The translations under genes and the position numbers were made by a program. The notes below the pieces were generated by a model. It ran no database searches. It saw only the letters and a program-made list of their open reading frames with translations, and was not told the DNA's origin. Below are positions 54,851 through 64,000 of a DNA stretch of 64,000 nucleotides, one piece after another. Within the stretch, counting starts at the first letter, position 1. Each line of letters opens with the position of its first letter. Origin of the DNA: Narthecium ossifragum (lineage: Eukaryota; Streptophyta; Magnoliopsida; Dioscoreales; Nartheciaceae); contig OY986972.1 in the NCBI GenBank assembly GCA_963920575.1, forward strand, positions 8,878,010-8,942,009, written 5' to 3'.

Positions 54851-57600
54851 GATTAGGCATGAAATAGGCTTATGTGGGAGTTACAGAAGGCTGAAACAAC
54901 CACAGAACAAGATCCATCTGAACTAAATTCCTGGTTGAATTAGGCATATAGGCTTTAGTTTTGTATCCTCATCTTAGAAGTTTGGTAATGGTAATGAGTT
55001 GTACACTTGTCTCACTTTGCAATGACAGGCGGGGGTTGAGAATGGGAGCATGACTTAAAACAAAGAGCAAGAATGCGTTTTGGAAAATTCTTTAAGATCA
55101 AAATGTAGGAAGATGGTTATCAGAAAACAAAAATTATCTTGCATTTCAAAGCGCCTTTAAGTGCAACTCGGAAACATAGATATTATGGACTTGCTTGTAT
55201 CTAACTATAAAAGAAATCCTTTTTTGGCACCTCAGCCAACAGGCATATCAAACGACCATTGATATTTCTGTTATTAGGATGTTGTTCTATATACAATGTC
55301 TGTCTTTTCATCATACTAAAAGTCAATGCTATAGCATGTTGCTTTTTGTGTAGTTATCTTAGTTTCCTCTTATTTCAAGAGAGATTGGGTTCCTGAAACT
55401 TGAATTTCACGCGTTGAAAGCATCTTATCTCATTACCAACATAAGGAAAACTTATCGTGAGAGCTAGTTTTCTCGTAACAAAAGGCATTTCCAAGAGAAT
55501 TTTAGTTGAGCTGACTAGAGTTTCCAGCCTAAGAACCTGAATTAGATTAAAATAGCAATGAGGTGGTTTGGGCAAATTTTTGCTGCAAATTTGCTACTAT
55601 ATTTGGGTCTAGAATGAGGATGCTGACTTGCTGAGTGAGTATAGTTGGCAGAAAATTATTCTTATAGAAGGATACACTTTAACCTTACATGCCAGTACTG
55701 CTTGCAATGACTATTTCAGTGGTACATCACTACCGAAGTATAGGAACCTAAATTCGTGAAAGATCAGTGATCAGGACTAATCCTATTTTCTTATTCTAAT
55801 GCAGGTCTTTTTTAGTCATATGAGACCAATGTATGCCATTGCTCCCAGATGTGTATTCAACATCTGAGTATTATAGTGATTTTCTTAAAAATTTGCCATT
55901 GTTTCTTATGGGATCCTTCGTGATTTGGAAGGTCTTAAAGTTGATTATAGTCATAGTGCTATGATTATGTTAATTGCATGCTTGGAGAGTGTGGGTGACA
56001 GGGTGACACTATAAATCTATGTGGAAATAAGCTGATTAAGGGACGTTTTCAAAACGAATCGCTTCTTTTCAGAGGGTGCTTGGCAAATTCTTCCCCGATA
56101 TTTGCTTCATGTTGTCAGAGAAAATGTATAGACTGGTAATGCTTCGTACATCCACTAGAGTTTCAATCATTCCTTTTCATGAAATACTATGTTGAGTACA
56201 AACAATATGTTAAAGAGAGGTGCATGTATGATGTCTTCTGGCAGCATAAACTGGTGATGCCGCTTACAGCCCGAAACAATTAGTTGGATTCAGCGAACTG
56301 GATTTATCTGCAATGAGGTAATAGAATCACTTCTTCATGCTTTAGCAAGCGGATTCTTGAGTCTTGCAGAAACTTGCTCACATTTCTTACTGGTGAAATG
56401 AGTATCATGCTTTGAAATGATTTTTACAATTTGCCTCATTCTGAGTTCCCATATGTTCTAGTGAATGATTACCGTGCCAGTCTTTGGCCATTACAGTGCA
56501 TGGCAATGATCCTTATTGTTCAGATACTTGGGCTCGGTGCCGAGTGCAGAGAACCTCTTCAGGAGGGCATAAACTTGGCATAAACCCCATGCCAAGTACT
56601 TGTATACTGGTAATCTTTCAGGAAAGTAATCCTTGGTTCTAGTTGAGCTCAAAGAGCATGCTGATCTTTTTTGTTACATTTATATTTTACATATTGAACA
56701 TTGAACACTTATATTCCCTTCTCAGCTAGCAAATTGCAGCGTTCATGTTCATCTGCATCCAAATAGGATCATGTTGACCAATCCTATGCAATCTCTTAAA
56801 TAAGATTAATTTTCACATGATGCAATCATTTTGCTTGATTTTTTAGTAGAGAACTCATTTAGATGAAGGTGCTATTATCATATCTAAATCGCATATTTTA
56901 TTTAGACTTATGGACCAAAAGCGCTGCAGTCACATCTGATTCTCTTGTCTGTGTTCTTGGATGTGTATGCAAGGGCCATGGGAGTCAATTCATTTGATAC
57001 ATTCAGCACTCGGTAGTCACATCACGGCTTTGTTGCATCATGGTCTAAGAATTTTGTTATAAAAGGGATTTGTATATTCTTTCCAAACTATTCTGGAAAC
57101 AGAACTTTTGATTTTCCGAGGTTTTCTTGTAATCTATGTTTTCAGCTTACGTAGTAGCCTTGTGAAATGGTTTAAGTAAGAGCAATATGATCTGATGAGG
57201 GTTATTGACGCGAATTGGTCATTTTAACCTTTAAATGGTTTCCATGCTTCCTAAAACCTGAAGTTTAAAAATGGTCAATGATGATGCTAATGGATGAGTA
57301 TTAGACTGATTCCTTCATGGAACTGCCAATGAATTCCCTCTGCAGATCACTTCTTTATTGGTTTGCACCATACTGCTTTGTAACACTGCTCATTCGTCTT
57401 GCTGTCTTTGACATTTTGTAAAGATGTAAATAGGCAAGATAGTTGTCATCTGATGTATTTCCTTTTTGAAACAAAGTTTAGCTATAATTAACCTCATGAT
57501 TCATGTTCTAAATTCGTGAGCTGATAATGCCACTGGTTATGAATTAGAAAGAAACAAATTTTCAGGGATTTTAATGAGGGATGCCTATAAATGAAGCAGA
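54851..57600. other. Intergenic sequence
   Basis: 2.75 kb, AT-rich. No supported gene, RNA or transposon boundary seen on either strand. Confidence 0.5.
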
Positions 57601-57859
57601 ATTATCACATAAATAAGTTCCGTATTGGTACAGCAACCAAGAACCAAGGGGAAAAGTAGAGTTGAAATTTCTGTTTTATTTAGCTAGTGAGTTCGACTTT
57701 GGCCACGAAGCGAGCAAAATTTATCGACTCAAGTTCAAAAAATTGATTATGTTATTGGGCCTCCTAGAAGGTCAACCTTATCTATTTGCAATAAATGGAG
57801 ACACCTCTCCTTTTTATTTGGAAAAGGCCCAAGTGAAAGAACTACTTCTTACGTGAGTT
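57601..57859 (+). other. Short open stretch of unknown nature
   Basis: An open frame of about 70 residues (KFLFYLASEFDFGHEASKIY, then LIMLLGLLEGQPYLFAINGD) with protein-like composition and no simple repeats. It has no ATG start and no recognised family. It may be a decayed exon or an organelle-derived insert. Confidence 0.25.
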
Positions 57860-59922
57860 GCTTCCCAGTTATTCGATTAAGCTATTGGCTTCCACTGTAA
57901 AGGAAATAAGCTTTATGATGATAATTGCTTCTAAAGAGTTGGACTAATTCATAAGCAACACCCATATCCAATTCATCCATTACCTCAAAGTTCGATGAGG
58001 AAAACCCTTCCCTCGGACATGTTTATCACCATCGTAATTTACGTATGAAAGACACATGATGCCCTGTTGAATATAATCTAACATGTTACTTGAAAATGTT
58101 ATGAAATCAATCTCTTTCGTTATGTTGAAATGTCCATTCTATCGGCGATCTTCTGATGTTGATTAGAGGGTCTTTTCCTTAGATGATTTCTATCTATATG
58201 TCACATGGTGAAAAAGTGATGTTGCTTTCTTGAAGTTAATAGATTGCTTTTTCCTAAGTACTTTCAATTACAGCTCTTCCAAACATTGATACACATCTTT
58301 ACGACAACTAACTACATATTGATGAGGGAGAGAGTTGGCTAGAGTGAGGGATTGAGGAGAAGAAGAGATCGACATCAACAGAATGTCAAGCAGGATAATG
58401 GCAATAAGTTGTCTGTATAGCTATTGATCTAAAGGAATGAAGAGCTCCGTTAAACTGAGGATTGAAATTTGACAGATAAGAGTAGACATGTTATATGTGG
58501 TGGATAAGGGAGGGTGAAGGAAAGAACAACAGATATAAGTAATTAAAACTTGTTAAGAGCGAACTTTTTGATCTTTCTTTCTACAACAGGAACTCATTTT
58601 GCTAGAGGGAGATTGCTCATCTATCCTTTCTCAGTGGCTATTTCTTTCTGGTTTATAAGTCGTACTCTGGCCCCAAGTTTTTATTGTTCCTTTTTCTTCT
58701 ATTTTGCATTTGGATGGTCAATCTGATCTTTTGGATTGCTTTCATTGTCATCCTATTTTCTTGCATAAATGTAAATGTGACAAAACAATACAGAATTCAA
58801 ACGAACCTTCTTGTATCTTTTGTGCTTAATTATGAACTAATAGCAGTTCCCTTTCTTTTCTTGTACTCTCCTGTTAACAACTAGGTAAAATACTTTTAGA
58901 TGAAGTGTACTAAGATTGGCCTGTTTAATTCGTAGACTAGTTTTAAGAAAGAGGATTCTTGACTCAATAAACTTCATTTTGGCTTTTTCGTTTTCTATTT
59001 TGTTTTAGATGTGGGTTGGATGTTAACTAAACTGCTATGCACTGGCCATTGTTTTAAATGTCGTATCAGCTTCCCATTACCCATGATTTAACGTGGTCCC
59101 TGCCTGGTGACATACTGTATCAGCAGTGAGAGCCAAAATGCTAGTGATGTGCGCAAGTAGGAGCATTTCATCCCTACAAGCACTAATGTTTCAGGTTACA
59201 AACTAGGACTCATGATTCTGCAAATTACAGTAAGGCAAAGTCACATATTCTGAAAGCAGTTACCAATAGCTTTATTCAGCTCAATCTTCAATCTACACTT
59301 GGGGTGAAAATTATGATTACCATTTGTTTTTTTGGATCTGGTGTAATGCAAAGGGCTGTCTTTATTTTCGGCGAAGGACAAAAATAGCGCTTCAAATTTT
59401 TTCGTAGTTTTAGCTGTACTATAACCCACCCCTGTTATGACTTTGTTGATTCTGTTACTCAATTGTTCATATTTATGACAACATGTTGGTGGGAAGTATC
59501 AATGAATATATTCACAAGTTGCTTCTTCTCTTTTTTTAACTCCATTATGCTATGGGATGATCATAGCAATTTTTGTGCCTTGCACTTTAGAAACCTTATT
59601 GAATAATGTTGACCTACATAGAAGCCTAGAAGCAATTTGTTCAGCTTATATAGTGCAGGGACTACCTAGTGTATCTGGTTTCTTAGTTTTTATTTTTTTG
59701 TCTCAGAAAAGCAAGCAAGAAGGCTAAAAGGAGGTTCCTGCTTGTTTTAGTGAAAGAGACATGTAAGTTGATGAGTTCCCTCAGAGACCCATGATATGTG
59801 GAGGGATTTTGACCAATTACGCGGCCACCTAATTGAACAGAATAAGAAAATAGGTATTGCTGCACAATCCTAAAAAAAGTTGAGCCATTTGTTGTCGACA
59901 ATGAACTGATGTTGACGTACAG
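57860..59922. other. Intergenic sequence
   Basis: About 2 kb, AT-rich. No supported gene or repeat. Confidence 0.5.
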
Positions 59923-60261
59923 ATAGTGAAATTCTTGGCCTTGAATTGGAAGAATCCCGTAGCAAGCGACTCTTGGTTTGTCTTGTTGATGAAAGAAGAG
60001 ATGGTGGACCAGACCCTACAAAGTTAATATTGACAAAAAGATCGAAAGAATGGGCCATGGAGATGGTAAGGCTTGTGTTGCAAGATATTCATGGCTCCTG
60101 TGGTTTGTTTTTCTACTTGTTTGATGCTGTGAGAATTCATGCTGTGTGAGATTATTTTGTAGGCAAACTTGGGTGATCCAACTCCAAGGAGTTGTGCTGC
60201 ATCTATAAAGCAACGGAATTTAGACTTCGAAATCTTCATCGACTTATTGGTATTGCGATAA
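59923..60261 (+). pseudogene. Two spliced exons of an unidentified gene
   Basis: After an acceptor-like CAG at 59920-59922, an exon reads SEILGLELEESRSKRLLVCL, VDERRDGGPDPTKLILTKRS, KEWAMEM, to 60065. A 97-bp GT-AG intron (60066-60162, GTAAGG...TTTTGTAG) falls between codons. The next exon reads ANLGDPTPRSCAASIKQRNL, DFEIFIDLLVLR, stop 60259-60261. Two open, in-phase exons with good splice sites suggest a real gene piece. No upstream exon was found, and I do not recognise the family. A donor GTATTG at 60250 could lead to a further exon. Confidence 0.45.
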
Positions 60262-60346
60262 ATGCTTCATTACTCATCAAATAAATTGTTCTTTTGTTAT
60301 GTAAGATCTGGACTAGTTTTGCTGAGTCACCAATCCTCTGCATTCT

Positions 60347-60379
60347 AGAGAGAGAGAGAGGGAGGGAGAGAGAGAGAGC
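60347..60379 (+). repeat. GA-rich microsatellite
   Basis: AGAGAGAGAGAGGGAGGGAG followed by more AG repeats. Confidence 0.9.
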
Positions 60380-60591
60380 TTGAGCTTGTGGTAGAAGGGT
60401 GAAAGGTGGACAGTGACACAGTACCTAGAGCATATGATACTCATGATTGGCCTGCAAATATGGCAATAGGAAGTGGCAGAGTGAGGAATAGTGTACAAGA
60501 CTTCACCCTTAGCCTAAGCAAAGCAAGCAACACCTAGTCGGTTACTTACCACACAACTGACCCCACCCGCACACCTGTATGGCTGTATCTG

Positions 60592-60598
60592 TATATAG
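60592..60598 (+). promoter_or_regulatory. TATA box of the small-protein gene
   Basis: TATATAG, 79 bp before the ATG. A CT-rich leader (TCCCCTCTGACCTCCTCTC) follows, as in many plant genes. Confidence 0.55.
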
Positions 60599-60670
60599 TT
60601 CACGCCCTTCCCCTCTGACCTCCTCTCATTTCACCTCCCAAATGAAACTATAACACCCCTCCTTCCACTC

Positions 60671-60987
60671 ATGGGATGGCTTCAATCCCTGTTCTCTCCG
60701 TTGAAGAAGCTATGGCTTCGCATGCATTCCACGCCCAAGAAGAGTATGTCCCCTCTCCTCTCCACCATTCTTCTTCTTCTTCCTACTTGGAAACTCTTCT
60801 TATCAAGTATGAAACTATCCTTAGATTCCAATGCTTTCTCTTCCAATTTTCATGCATGCATGTTCTTGCAGGCAGAGGGATATACATCCTGTATGAAGAT
60901 GTGAAGTCATGCCAATACGAAGATGTTCAAATGCTCTGGTCGATCCTGGTGGAATCCCACCCGTCAACACTTCCATTCAAGAAATAA
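60671..60987 (+). CDS. Conserved small plant protein, 62 aa, two exons
   Basis: Exon 1, 60671-60743, reads MGWLQSLFSPLKKLWLRMHS, TPKK. A 128-bp intron (60744-60871, GTATGT...TTGCAG) follows. Exon 2, 60872-60987, reads SRGIYILYEDVKSCQYEDVQ, MLWSILVESH, and ends FKK with TAA. Splicing gives 63 codons including the stop. The MGWLQSL start and the YEDVKSC-YEDVQ core resemble a family of very short plant proteins of unknown role. A longer unspliced frame from 60676 (103 residues) is open but would read the intron and miss the conserved start, so I prefer the spliced model. The N-terminal part could form an amphipathic helix. Confidence 0.75.
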
Positions 60988-61614
60988 TCATGAGCATCTT
61001 GATGTGAATACATATAACTGATGATCCTGTTTGAGTGTGTAAAAGCTCTTATTTTTCGTACATAAAATACAAGAACAGAGGAAGACAGAGAAAAACAAAG
61101 AAAGAGATATATATGTGATATAGGATATATTAAGGTATGAGGTATGTTTGTTTCTTCTAGTTTTCCTCTTTCTGTGGTTGTGTTTGTATGTATTTGTGCA
61201 TTGGTTGGTTTGTCTATATCTCTGTAGTTGGTGGGTTACAGGGATTTCGTTTTCATAAGGTTTAGCTGCTGGTTTGGGTTCAAAGGTTGAAAGAGAGAGC
61301 TTAACAAGATCTTCATGGGTGACTATAATTCTATGCAGGTGCTTGTTTATACATCATATGGATTTGAGAGGTTTCTAAAGTCATTTATTGATGACTGAAC
61401 TTTGGCGTTGATTGATGATCTAACTTGTAGACTTGTTACCAACCGCAAAATGTACAGTGCCAACAAGTTGTTTGTATATTTTTCCGATTCTAATGAAGTC
61501 AGCAACGTGGATGGCGTGTGTGTATATATATGTGCAACCAAAAAGTAAGAATAAAAATAAAAAGAGTAATGTTTTGTGTACATGGACTGGTGGCATGTGT
61601 AATGCACATATCAC
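60988..61614. other. 3' flank of the small-protein gene
   Basis: Probable 3' untranslated region with AAATACA- and AATAAA-like motifs, then intergenic sequence. No other feature was recognised. Confidence 0.45.
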
Positions 61615-62045
61615 CAGTGGCGGAACCAGGATGAGATTTAAGGGAGGGCGAAATTTAAAGCAAAATGATCAATTTTTTTTTCTTTTAAGTAATGCAAAAG
61701 GTATCTTAGAATTACAATATTGAACATCAAGGAATAAAAACAATACAAATATTAAAAAATATGTACCGTACTATGTGCTGCAATTGCGAGGTGGAAGTTG
61801 GATCCTACGCTTTTGCATTTTTTAAAACGTTGCAAAATGACTTCGTTCTCAATAGTTTCAAAAATTTTCCGCTCGATGTATACTACCATGCAATCATTCA
61901 TCCAATCATCTCCCATCTTATTACGCAAATCAGACTTAATCTTCATCGAAGAGAAGACTCTCTCAACAATTGTAGTCGCAACATGTAAGACCAATGACAA
62001 ATGCAGAATGCTTCAGTAACTTGATCAATTTGAATGTTCTGAAAC
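61615..62045 (-). pseudogene. hAT transposase C-terminus with element end
   Basis: CAGTGGCGGAACCAGGA at 61615 is the typical terminus of a group of plant hAT elements. On the - strand the sequence reads QIDQVTEAF, then LVLHVATTIVERVFSSMKIK, LRNKMGDDWMNDCMVVYIER and IFETIENEVILQRFKKCKSV. This is the hAT C-terminal dimerisation domain. The element is cut at about 62045 by the LINE, and the other end is absent. Confidence 0.8.
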
Positions 62046-62051
62046 AAAAAG

Positions 62052-62095
62052 ATGAGTGAGAGCGAGGGTGCGAGGGGTTGTGACCCGAGCAAGGA

Positions 62096-62126
<31 letters not shown>

Positions 62127-63954
62127 ATTGTCGCCGTCCCGGCCCCCGGATGCTCGAACTGATAGTAGAGGAGGTACTCTGAGACCAGAAGGTGACGCCG
62201 GTGGTGGTAGGTTGGGTCGGAAGGCATCCTATGCTGCAGCAGCGGGGCTGCGACCAAAGTCCTCGATTGTTACGGAGGAAGAGTTGGCAAGGCTGGGGCC
62301 ATTGTATGCCGATGAGGTCGTGCTAGAAGACGACATGATGGACCGGTGTAGCCGGAAGTGGAGGTACTCCTTGTTTGGAAGGTTTCTAGGTCGGCGTATG
62401 CCCCTAGCACTGCTGAAACACAAGCTTGCTCTGTTATGGAAAACGATGGAGGGATTTAAGGTAATAGATCTTGCTAGGGGTGTGTTTGTGGTCCGCTTTG
62501 AGAACGAAATGGACTTACAACATGTCTTGACGATGGGGCCATGGTCGGTGAACGGGCGAATGCTATCTCTTCTCCGTTGGAGGGAGGATTTTTGTCCGGT
62601 GACGGAGGACTTCTCTAAGGTGCCTGTGTGGGTGCGGCTTCCAGAGCTTCCTATAGGGTGGTTCGACAGGGAAACGGTGATGAAGATTGTAGCATCCATA
62701 GGACTACCGTTGCAGGTTGATCTGGTGATGGAGGATGTTGAGCGTGGCCGGTACGCACGGGCATGTGTGGAAGTTGACATTAGCCAAGTGATTAAGGTGG
62801 GGGTGAGGGTGAGAACACGATCTAGTGTCCGATTTGTGGATTTCATCTATGAGGACATTAAAATTTGTGAACGTTGTGCTCGGATTGGGCATGGGGCTGG
62901 ATCGTGCAAGCGTCGACCGGTCACGAGGGAGGAGAGGATTGGGTCTCCGGTGAACACTGTGCTAAGGAGCAGGGAGGGGACATCGGTTATGGAGGAAGAC
63001 GCGCCTCCAGGCTTTGAGAGTAGAGAAGGGGATCAAGGGAGGACATGGGGGGGAAGCATACCCGGGGCCGGTACTATTCCGCCGGAGGTCCTTGCAGTGG
63101 CGGCCGGTGAGTGGCATGTAGTCCAATGCGTCCGGCGAGGTGGTAGGGGCGGCCAGCGTGGCGTTGGGGATTGTGCCCCCTGTACGAACAGGGGTGGACA
63201 GGTGGCACCACGCGATCAGATAGCGCCACGTGCCGGCAGGATGGCATGGAGGTCGGTAGAGGAGGGGAGGAATCTTACAGCTGGACAACGCGTCGAGGCC
63301 GTTACGCCGGCGCAGAGGAGGGGAAGAGAGGCGATGAGGCGAGGTGGTGAGGTCTTGGGATCTGTGGCTGCGTTTAATGGCCAGAAGGAAGATATTCTCT
63401 TGGAAGAACCTGGAAGGAGATACGTGGCGCCATGGGAGAAGGATGGTATACAGGGGAACTGTGGTCATGGGCCAGGGGAAATAGGGAGCACAGTGGTGTT
63501 CCGGGCTTTGGGGCCTAATGGGCCTTGGGGGAAAGGAGGTAAAGTTGCTAACAAAGGAAAAAAGGATCTTGGGTCGGGTTTGCTTGCAGCGAAAGGGATA
63601 CGGGCTGGGGGCCATGGTTTGGGAGAAAATAGGTTCTCCTCTTTATCCATTCCTCACTTCACCAAGGAGACGTTCCCGCCAAGTTCCTCTGTGACTATGA
63701 ATATTGGGGGCTACTCGGAAGAGGCACTGGATGCTGGCCATAAGGAAGGTTTTCAGCGTCTGAAGGAGGCCATTGGATCGGAGGAACCGTCCCCTTACTC
63801 GCTGGATTGTGAGAGATCGGGGACACCTATACATGTTTCTCAGGAGTTGGCTGTGGACGGTGCACCATGGTTGGTGAAAGTGGGGCAGCGCAAACGGAGA
63901 CTTGTGATATCGCCAGAGGAGCAACTGGCGCTGGAGAACTCGGTGATCAAATGA
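62052..63954 (+). CDS. LINE ORF1 protein (DUF4283 and zinc knuckle)
   Basis: The main frame is open from GTG at 62056 to TGA at 63954 (632 codons). The only nearby ATG, at 62052, opens MSESEGARGCDPSKEPG in a frame that is off by one base. The 28-base G run (62099-62126) lies between, so a run of 27 or 30 G would put the ATG in frame. Domains: Gly run; DUF4283 region about residues 95-260 (YSLFGRFLGRRMPLALLKHK, GVFVVRFENEMDLQHVLTMG, PWSVNGRMLSLLRW, VWVRLPELPIGWFD); CCHC knuckle C271, C274, H279, C284 (CERCARIGHGAGSC); long Gly/Arg-rich tail. ORF1 binds element RNA. Confidence 0.85.
62099..62126 (+). repeat. 28-base G homopolymer
   Basis: An uninterrupted G run inside ORF1, coding for Gly. Such runs are prone to length error in sequencing and to slippage; the ORF1 start frame depends on its length. 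Confidence 0.95.
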
Positions 63955-64000
63955 AGTTTATCTTTTGGAATTGTTGGAGTGCAGGTCCGAGACGGGTGGT
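63951..64000 (+). CDS. LINE ORF2 start (endonuclease-RT), partial
   Basis: ATG at 63951 overlaps the ORF1 stop as ATGA. The 16 visible codons read MKFIFWNCWSAGPRRV, matching the usual MKxxxWNCxGxGxPxxV start of the apurinic-type endonuclease domain of plant L1 ORF2. It continues outside the window. Confidence 0.8.
   Translation, partial: MKFIFWNCWSAGPRRV

Larger units (their letters stand above)
62046..64000 (+). mobile_element. LINE-1 type retrotransposon, 5' part
   Basis: Complete ORF1, then the start of ORF2, running off the window. The 5' boundary is set by the end of hAT sequence. No long 5' untranslated region is present, so it may be slightly 5' truncated. Confidence 0.8.

Noticed and set aside
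57662..57856. Gene for a 64-residue protein
   Set aside because: No ATG at the start of the open frame, no recognised family, no splice partner. Kept only as an unassigned open stretch.
60676..60987. Unspliced 103-residue ORF
   Set aside because: It starts at an internal ATG in another frame and reads through a good GT-AG intron. The spliced frame from 60671 has the conserved start.

Overview
The window is nuclear DNA of a flowering plant. This is shown by chromovirus, Athila/Tat-type and Sirevirus LTR retrotransposons, GT-AG introns, and gene families confined to or typical of plants (DUF868, plant sialyltransferase-like, PRAF-type RCC1). The species cannot be told from the sequence. About the first 46 kb is a nested pile of transposable elements. 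The last 18 kb holds two plausible host genes, an unassigned exon pair and the start of a LINE.

Layout. 1-1656: 3' end of a Sirevirus (Ty1/copia) with three polypurine tracts and a rearranged LTR. 1657-18872: an old Ty3 chromovirus (copy A, + strand). Its RT is split by a younger, nearly intact chromovirus of the same family (copy B, - strand, 5427-14682, target duplication TGAGC/TGAGT). 18873-19768: a second gag region sharing A's 3' LTR (tandem copy A'), joined abruptly to an inverted fragment, copy C (19769-22693). 22694-26221: pieces of an Athila/Tat-type element on the - strand mixed with a chromovirus LTR. 26222-34806: a composite block inside that element's gag. It holds a MULE-like end with an ULP-associated ORF fragment, a minisatellite interrupted by a MITE, and captured fragments of at least five host genes (sialyltransferase-like, LRR kinase, Ran, NAP1, PRAF/RCC1, and probably a GRF zinc finger). 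A 758-bp inverted repeat of the sialyltransferase-like fragment encloses most of these. 34807-38215: start of the Athila/Tat-type gag, its tRNA-Asp primer site and LTR, with a very young TRIM-like mini-retrotransposon at 36928-37775. 38216-43140: a second Athila-type element. 43141-45617: two further chromovirus LTRs. 45618-49521: CACTA, MITE-like and LINE scraps.

Genes. A DUF868 gene (CDS 51571-52434, with an upstream ORF) and a two-exon gene for a 62-residue conserved small protein (60671-60987) look intact. A pair of spliced exons of unknown function lies at 59923-60261. A hAT end (61615-62045) is followed by a LINE-1 type element with complete ORF1 and the first codons of ORF2.

The most unusual signal is regulatory. 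Several unrelated LTR families carry arrays of short perfect palindromes around GATCGATC. They are spaced about 22 bp apart, often in pairs repeating every 62-72 bp, and in three LTRs the array ends 20-65 bp upstream of a TATAAATA box. The flanking bases change between families but stay symmetric, which suggests that dyad symmetry itself is maintained.
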